Part shown: in pieces, positions 56,940 to 64,000 of the stretch
Layout: every line of letters starts with the position of its first letter
Position numbering within the stretch: position 1 is the first letter of the stretch
NCBI GenBank assembly: GCA_022749755.1
Contig: CM040449.1
Coordinates: forward strand, 1,302,001-1,366,000
Direction: 5' to 3'
Length of the DNA: 64,000 nucleotides
DNA from: Azadirachta indica
Lineage: Eukaryota > Streptophyta > Magnoliopsida > Sapindales > Meliaceae
Notes under the pieces: generated by a model
Databases searched by the model: none
The model's input: only the letters and a program-made list of their open reading frames with translations
What the model was told of the DNA's origin: nothing
Translations under genes and position numbers: made by a program

Positions 56940-59588
56940 TCAGTCATGAACAGACGTCGCTGACGAGTATTTAAGAATCGCTGCAACGATCCTCTCTTTG
57001 TCTCTGGTTGGAAATGCTTCTAACAGAACTCCATTTTTGTAGAAGTGGAAGAGAGGAACAGTCTGCAGTAGTTAACAGTTATCTTACTGTCAGCAAAGAT
57101 GACACAGGTAAAACAAAAATCAAGAATCTTTTACATACTAGGATCCATATGCTACTATTATGCTAATTTAAATCTAGAGCGCAACATGATCTTAAGAATG
57201 AAAAAACCAGGAAAAAGTCTACGAACAGATTTCATTTCTCTTTTCCAAGTTTATCTTTTTCTCAACTTTACTAGAAAGAAACATGCCTAAGAAGCTCGAG
57301 TCCTTGTATCCACCCAAATGCAAGTTTTTATTTCATTTTAATAGACAATTTATCTTGGTAGATGTGCAACATGTGGTTAGATGTTAAAATTTTTCCACAA
57401 ATTGAATGAAAGCCAGAAGTTTACACCATCTTGAAATAACATATCCTATCAAAAAAAATGAGTTAGATATGAATGAAAATATCCAGAAGCAATTCCATTT
57501 GTGGATGGAAACTTTTGGCATCTTTTCTTTTCATTCTAATTGATGTCTGTAACCCTTGCTACCTATCAGGTATGGTTCTCACCCACCAATACAGACTTGG
57601 GCAAATATCTCTAACCCTTGCTACCAAAATAAATTCAACCAAGATAATGAGCACAGATAGCTATTACCAAAAGGAGCGTTTACCTTTATTCGAAGACGTT
57701 CAGCAACCTCAGATTGTTCATCATATTCATCAATTACCTGCAAACAGACAGCATAAAATATTAGTCCCCTGTTCAGAACGTTATTATGAGCTCATAAAAA
57801 AGTGTATATTATATGTATACAAAGCAGAGAGGGTTGTAGTGAAACCCAAGTTCTGCCAGCCAAAACAGGAGAGGACCTGGTCTCATAGTATTTCTTAATT
57901 AGGATTACAAACCATAAATCAACACTTTCAGCTCAAAAATCCTCCAGTAGAAATCATCAGTATTCACTTTCAAAATTGGAGATAAGGCACAATTCTTTTT
58001 AGCAAAAATGAATACTTGCATGTTGCCAGAAATGGCAGCTAAAGGAAAATTTTACCAAAGAAAATAACCATACCATATACTTGGAAAAAATAAGTGCAAA
58101 TATATACAAATTGTAAGGCATATAAAAATACTCACATTATGTTTTAAAAAGATTACTGGAGCTTCCTGATCACCAGATCCCTTGCATAATTTTGAAAACC
58201 CCTGCCCTATATACTTGCAGCTTCCACAGGAAGTGCGGTAAAAATCTACCACAACCAAAGAATCACTTTCCTTGGCCTTTTCAAGGATTTTGAAGAACTC
58301 CTCATCAGTCTTAAATTCTCTAACACATTCAACAGGACAGAGATCATCATCTTCATCAGATTCCCCTTGATTTCCATCAGTGAGACAATTGATTTTTTTG
58401 GATTGCAGCTTATGGCTATTTTTTAAGAAGGCAAAACCTGTACTTCTACTTACAGATGGACTTCTGGTCCTGGTGCAGAAAGATTTAACATGAGTTGTAT
58501 CAGGGAGAAATCTGGGTGCCATAAAGTTAACTCTGGAATCAAGTTTTCCATCTACATTTTTTCCAAACCTAAAAAGGGACTTTTTATAAAGAATATTCTA
58601 CTTTTGCATGACAACATATACAGAAAGTATCCACAACAACAACTGAAATCTTGGCTTGTCACTTAATATTCCATAGGATGCAACAGCTGATTTCCAAATA
58701 ATTCCTTATTCTTCATCTCATTCCATCAGCTGAGTGATTCGTAGTATGATAATGATTGCTATTCCCAAAAAAAAAAAAAAAAACACAATTATCAGAACCA
58801 CCAGTTAGTTGGGAAAATAAATGATATTCACAAACAAAACAGACAGATGCAGTCTAACGCATTCTGTGATTCTTAAAAATGTGCATCAATGAAATAAAAA
58901 GTAGAGAAAAACAATGCAAAAAATAGTTGGATACCCATATTTTCAAGATAGACAAAATCATTTTCTCCATTCCAAATTCTAGCACCCAAATGAGTAGAAC
59001 TGCATCCCTGATGCGTTTGAAAAATGTAAACACTAAATTACCGTAGTCATGTCTCCATATTGTAACAACATGACCTTTATCTACACATGATTTGAAACCA
59101 ACTTAAACATTGAAAGTTAATCCTTGATTACCCAGTGGCCTAGGCAAGTTAATGTATACGATCAAAGCATAATATAATTGGCAAAGATTTGTTAAGTGTT
59201 CTACTACTGTTTTACACATTACCGCAAACTTTCTTCCGCAAACATAACAAGTACTATTGAAGGGTTTATTGAATTTATAGCCGAATGCACTGATAGTACA
59301 TGTTTATGTTGGATTCTGACATTAAAAACGCAAGCTAAAGATTGCCTTCAACCGAGTTTGCGTCTGAAACAGAAAACTTGAATGGCCAAGTATATGAACA
59401 GAAGAAAATATAAAGAGTCCAGCGCAAACAGTAAAAGATTTAAGGGCAAAGTTTCGTTTACTTGAAAATTCGAACAAGTGATTCAGCTCTTACCTCAAGC
59501 AGTTAAGAAAGCCACAGCGTTTGGCATATCTGAATAAGAGAAGCTTCGAATGAGAAAAGGACACGCCATAACCATATCCATACTCCAT
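56940..59588 (-). CDS. Thioredoxin-like 4, chloroplastic
   Basis: Predicted 234-residue plastid thioredoxin-fold protein, homologous to Arabidopsis thioredoxin-like 4 (At1g07700 from memory). Exons in transcription order: 59588-59494, 58568-58136, 57737-57684 and 57062-56940, GT-AG on the minus strand with phases 2,0,0. The short first exon (31 codons) was placed from the ATG at 59588, the donor CTTGAG/GTAAGA and the acceptor TTTTTAG; it supplies the start of a Ser/Arg-rich plastid transit peptide. An acidic linker (GESDEDDD) leads to the thioredoxin domain with VVVDFYRTSCGSCKYI: the redox motif is CGSC (Cys146, Cys149) rather than WCGPC, and Trp is replaced by Ser. It continues IFLKHNVIDEYDEQ, AERLRIKTVPLFHFYKNG with the expected cis-proline, and ends in a short tail. 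The atypical active site suggests a redox potential or partner different from classical thioredoxins. Confidence 0.9.
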
Positions 59589-60207
59589 CCAAAACTGTCG
59601 AGTCTTATTGGTCAACTTGGTTTCAATAACTTGGGTTCGAGAGTTTGAGCCTGCGGCCCAAGTTTCAGAGGCCCATTCTTATAAAGTTCCTTCAAAAACG
59701 TGCCGAATACACGTAAGAATAGGGCGGCTCAATGCAAGGTATAGACAAGGCAAGGAAACTGCCCCAGTTGTGTAATAATGCCCCGTCCAAAAATAAGGTC
59801 CCCATGTAATAAATAAATATTTATTTTAACGGTCAATTTTTTTGTGTTAATAAATTAAATTAACTTTTATTAATATCAACTTAGAAATTATGTTTTTGCT
59901 CAAAAGACGAATTTGAGTATGTGGGCTACAGCTAGCCCCATTGATACAAAAATTATAGGATAGGCCCATAGATCCAACCAAAACCCAGCCCGTGTATTCC
60001 ATCCTTAACAGGGAATGGATTCGGATATTCAATGACGTCAACGAAATGGGAAATCTTGGGATGCGTGTCCATTTCCTCACAGTCCGAAAGCTGCCAACTG
60101 TTCTAATTAAACATTTTTTTACATGCTCGTCACGTCATCCGCCTCCCTGTCCTCTGCTCTCAGCGACTGAATAAAATGACGGAACACCCCTTCCTCTGAC
60201 AAATTGC
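59589..60207. other. divergent promoter region, thioredoxin-like / SCP2
   Basis: About 700 bases separate two divergent genes. No other feature is supported; a TA-rich segment lies at 59805-59890. Confidence 0.45.
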
Positions 60208-60214
60208 TATAAAT
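60208..60214 (+). promoter_or_regulatory. TATA box of SCP2 gene
   Basis: TATAAAT-type element about 90 bases before the ATG at 60304. Confidence 0.6.
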
Positions 60215-60303
60215 CCAATTCTGGAATCCTCTCCTTGTTCTTAAAATTTTTATATATACAACACGCATATCTATATTTCGTTTTAGAAGCTGCAGCGACG
60301 ATC

Positions 60304-61290
60304 ATGGCTGACTCGACTCAACTCAAGTCTGATGCTTTGCTGGAGCAGATGAAACAACACCTGGCCACCGATGCTGGGAAAGAGCTTACCAAGAAAATTG
60401 GCCTTGTTTATCAGATCAATATTGCCCCCAAGGTCACCCCCACCTTCTACTCTATCTTGATTTCCCTTCTTTTTTTTTTTTTTGTATAAGATTATAATTA
60501 CAGTTTAATTCTGATCTTATTATTACCATGAATTGCAGAAAATTGGGTTCAATGAGGTTACTTATATTGTTGATCTTAAGAAAAGGAGAAGTCGCTAAAG
60601 GTTAGTATTTTGATTCTCGCCTTGTATTTTGTTGTTCCAGTCCTAGTTCTATTGATTAGGTTTTCGTGGGGACTTAATGTTTATTCTCCTCTTGTAGTAT
60701 TTGGAAATTGCATTGCCCTTCACATGTTTTTCTGTATAATTATGTGAAAAGAGGAAATAGTAAAATTATTGCCATAATATTAACGGTTGTCATGAGTAAT
60801 CGCTGTTTGTTTAGTAGTTTAGAATGATTCTTTGCCTCTACTTGGTTATTAACATGAAATTATCACAGAATGATCAATGCCATAACTTTTTTTTTTTTTT
60901 TTTAATATGTTTGGTATTCTTGTTGCTGCATTCTTTTGAATTGGCTTGAATATCCTCAGCTTGTTGATTGTTTGAGAGACTTTTTAAAAAATTGTAGGTA
61001 CTTCTGAGGGAGGAAAGCCTGATGCTACATTTTCCTTCAAGGATGAAGATTTTATAAAGGTTGCCACCGGAAAGATGAATCCCCAGATTGCTTTCATGAG
61101 GTGAAGACTTTTGAACTATCGTCATTTCATTCTTTTAAAAGAAAAAGAAAATGATGGGCTTTTTAGTCTTTATTGGTTTGACTGTTTTGTTATATTTGAT
61201 GGTTGCAGGGGTGCAATGAAAATTAAGGGCAGTATGAGCGCGGCACAGAAATTCACTCCTGATATTTTCCCAAAGCCTTCAAAGATGTGA
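60304..61290 (+). CDS. SCP2: Peroxisomal sterol carrier protein 2, frameshifted in exon 2
   Basis: Small lipid-transfer protein of the SCP2 family that binds fatty acyl-CoAs and sterols in peroxisomes; the Arabidopsis mutant has altered seed lipid use. Exons are 60304-60432, 60539-60600, 60998-61100 and 61209-61290, GT-AG. The domain runs the whole length: ADSTQLKSDALLEQMKQHL, then VYQINIAPKKIGFNEVTYIV, KPDATFSFKDEDFIKVATGK, MNPQIAFMRGAMKIKGSM. The C-terminal SKM is a recognised plant PTS1 peroxisome signal. In exon 2 the run AAAA at 60581-60584 has one A too many: three A would read DLKKGEVAKG into exon 3 and give 124 residues, the usual size. As written a stop follows at once. A consensus error is the simplest explanation. 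Confidence 0.9.
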
Positions 61291-63470
61291 GCAGATACCT
61301 TAAAGGAGGAATTTGCATTATAGTTCTTTCTGTTTGGTTTCAACAATGGTAAAATTAGACTACATTTACAAACATGTTACAAGGATAGCAGATGTCTTTT
61401 GAAGTTGTCCATCAGAATCTTTCATTGATATAAAACATCAGTACTTATGTAAGATGGAACTTGTATGGAGTCATTTAGTCCGTTCACAATCCTCTTTGTT
61501 GATCAATGATGCACTCGTTTCTTGGATTAAAACTATGTGCTTAGATGGGTTTGTGTTATCATTGATTTATTCTCTTTCAATAAAGTTATATTTAAATGCT
61601 AACTTTTGCGTATTCTAAGACTACGTTTTGTTGATGATTGTTTTTCCCAATATTCTGTTGTTTAGAAATGCTCAAACTTGTCATTTCTCCTCATGCTTGT
61701 AACCGTTGTGTGCTTGTTATTTATCCCAAATTGGTTTGCATGCGAGCCTTGCATCACGTACCTCTTATCCGGGGTAAATTCCAGAGCCCGATATTTGGTA
61801 TGTGTCATTGACCGCAGCCCACTGCCCCAGATCCTACTTTTAACAACATATTATCATCATCCAGGTCATCTCTTCCTCGTCTTTGTGTCCCTGCCCGTCT
61901 ACAACAAATGTGTGATCCACCAATTCACTGAGTGGCTCCTTCTTACAGCCCGAGCCCCTATCCTTGAAAGCCTTGATTATTGACCAGGCTGTCCAATTCT
62001 TGAAACCTTCTCTTATGCATAGTACTTCAGCCAGCTTAGATTTGGTGAGGTAATTATTGGTTGATATTGAGCAGCCGAGATCTTAGGGCAGATGTTATAT
62101 TTTGCTAAATTGAAAATTTCCCATTTCTCTGGAACTATGAGCTACCCTGGTCAGCTCGCTAGACAGTTGTTGATGATTTACTTGCTGTGTTCATTGCATC
62201 ACAATCGAAAATCAAGTGTTTTTTTATTCTGAGTCTTCTAATTTGCTTTGAACAACCATTTTCTTCAGAAATATGCCATTGCAAATCGGTATTCAGCCCA
62301 AAGCAGTCAACTGCATCAGCAAATGTATCTTCTACGCTACTAAATAAAAATATAAAATATCAATTTCTGAATTGCGTATCTTCATGGGTCAAGGGCTCGT
62401 TAGTCGTCGGATGTCATGCCCCGTATAGGTCACTTATGCGCATTAACTAACGGCTGGAAAAAGCCACTAAATCATCTTGCCTTGCACGCCACTTCATTCG
62501 TCATTTTACTCGTCTTTCATATCTTCTCTTTTCACTATTTACCCATTTGTTTCATTGACTTTATCATAGAAAAAAGGTTTAGGAATATGGTAAAATTACT
62601 CTCATTGCATAAGTGGTACGCCCAACAGAGTTCCAGTACCCAAAGGAAAAGACAGAAAACCCTTCCGCCAATCATTGCTTGGGCCTTGGGGTAAGGTAGT
62701 GATAAGCTGTATAGAAATTCCAGCCATCGTTTAAGCAGAGATATAATATTATAGATATAGAGACAAAAGTCAATCATTGTTGCTTTCAATCATCAATTTC
62801 AGATGATGGAGAATTGTTATGGAAGCCCGCACTTCTGTCCACGGTTTCAGATTTTAGAATGGTACCGGGAACCTTATGTGATACGTGGCACGAGTAACAA
62901 CATCATATAATTGAGATTTTATTTTAATTTTTTTGAGCCAATTAACTAATTATAAAACTCATTATATTTAAAAATAAGATATCATTAAATTCACCGCATC
63001 TAACATCGAATATTAGTAAAAAAATAATTACATTCAACAGTATCCGATATTGTAAAGTAATATATTTAAGTTAGAAAAATAAAACTTCCGTCATATATTT
63101 GTAATGGGAGAAATGGATGGGCCAGAATTCTTTTCTGATTTAATTTCTACTTTTCCTATATGCGAAAAGTAGTAGCTAGGAACGGATACGGGGACCAGTG
63201 TGAAAGACTGACATATATTTACTGATTAACACGGGGAAAGTCAAATACGGAGGCTGTTTGTTCAGAATCGTCCGAAATTGATCAGATCATTACAAAAACT
63301 GGTATTAATAAATATCTGTTGCCTACGATCAAAAATTTTCAATTTTCTTTTTCGTTGTTGATTTTCCTTTCATTTTTGCCCGATTCTTCTTCGATTTCCT
63401 TTCTTGTCATGATTGGACGAAACATCAACCGTGCATCTCTTGTGAATTTCCAAAAGAGGTCAATGATACC
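61291..63470. other. intergenic between SCP2 and alpha-amylase
   Basis: SCP2 3' UTR, then about 2 kb without a supported gene. Frames of 101 (61678-61983, +), 87 and 92 codons have no recognised domain. The minus strand at about 61860-62090 gives a stretch of ordinary-looking protein (KNWTAWSIIKAFKDRG) interrupted by stops, possibly a decayed coding fragment I cannot name. Confidence 0.4.
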
Positions 63471-63477
63471 TATAAAA
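63471..63477 (+). promoter_or_regulatory. TATA box of alpha-amylase gene
   Basis: TATAAAA, 50 bases before the ATG at 63521, implying a very short 5' leader. Confidence 0.65.
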
Positions 63478-63520
63478 GACAACTGCATCACCCACCCAAC
63501 GCTATTGACAAACTAAGACA

Positions 63521-64000
63521 ATGAGTCTACTCACTTCACTCTTGTTCCTCTGTTTTCTTCTCTCTATCTCCCCGTCTTTCCCGACTCCTACTTTATTATT
63601 TCAGGTAATACGTGCAATTACTTGGCTATTTCTTGCTTTTTCCTTCTCAAACACATGTACACACGTAAAAGTGTTGACTGCATCGAACTTGAAATCTAAT
63701 TTGTTTTAAAATTTTCATGATATAACAGGGTTTTAACTGGGAATCATGTAACAAGGCAGGAGGATGGTACAACTCTCTCAAGACCACTATTCCTGACCTT
63801 GCAAACGCTGGAATAACCCATGTCTGGCTTCCTCCACCTTCCCAGTCTGTTGCACCCCAAGGTTTATTGACCTTATGCTTTTCCTTATTCATTGCCTTGT
63901 TCGATCTTCACTCACCAATTTTTATTTTTCACATGAAATTTTCGTCACTACGCTCGCATAGAGTACTTTTGTTCTCAGTAATTAAAACTTTTAATCTAAT
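63521..64000 (+). CDS. AMY1: Secreted alpha-amylase (GH13), 5' end only
   Basis: First two exons of a plant alpha-amylase, an endo-1,4-glucanase that degrades starch; this secreted class enters the apoplast or vacuole. Exon 1 (63521-63604) encodes a signal peptide ([15 protein letters not shown]) ending at LLFQ. Exon 2 (63729-63861) encodes [20 protein letters not shown] and [18 protein letters not shown], the opening strand and helix of the GH13 barrel, and leaves phase 1 for an exon 3 outside the window. Splice sites are GT-AG. The catalytic Asp and Glu residues are in the missing part. The signal peptide distinguishes it from the cytosolic and plastid alpha-amylase classes; AMY1 is a class name here. 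Confidence 0.92.

Overview
The window is nuclear DNA from a flowering plant, almost certainly a woody eudicot. It has AT-rich intergenic sequence, short GT-AG introns, TATA promoters, and degraded Ty3/gypsy retrotransposon debris. The proteins belong to plant-only families. I suspect a citrus-like (Sapindales) genome from general resemblance, but I cannot prove that without a search.

Layout from left to right: an AT-rich start with a foldback (MITE-like) inverted repeat at 81-663; an intronless secreted subtilase (2662-4968, +); a companion-of-cellulose-synthase-like LEA_2 membrane protein (9877-11011, +, frameshifted); a RALF34-like peptide hormone precursor (12925-13293, -); a BOI-related RING E3 ligase (14476-17341, +); a 100-base assembly gap (20800-20899); a nested pair of decayed Ty3/gypsy elements (20900 to about 26065); a poorly resolved 4.4 kb intergenic stretch; an NDR/tricorner AGC kinase with 12 exons (30496-35456, +); a COR27/COR28-like cold and clock regulator with a clear evening-element/ABRE/G-box promoter (36622-38894, +); a mitochondrial COQ10-like ubiquinone-binding protein (40108-43159, +); a 9.5 kb gene-free, microsatellite-rich stretch; a CYP707A-type ABA 8'-hydroxylase (52700-55495, +, frameshifted); a chloroplast thioredoxin-like 4 protein (56940-59588, -); a peroxisomal sterol carrier protein 2 (60304-61290, +, frameshifted); and the first two exons of a secreted alpha-amylase (63521 onward, +, cut by the window end).

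The genes do not form a pathway cluster; this is an ordinary plant gene neighbourhood. Two groupings look ancestral rather than functional. The subtilase SBT1.9-like and RALF34-like genes recall a neighbouring pair on Arabidopsis chromosome 5, and the CC-like, COR27-like and SCP2 genes recall a second chromosome 5 group. Several genes act in abiotic-stress and hormone responses: cold/clock (COR27), ABA turnover (CYP707A), cell-wall stress (CC) and RALF signalling.

The most notable raw-sequence observation is that three of the ten complete genes carry a single extra base in a homopolymer run (C6, C4, A4). In each case the extra base alone breaks an otherwise intact gene. That pattern points to consensus errors rather than three independent pseudogenes. 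I found no convincing new biological system, CRISPR array, tRNA or rRNA.
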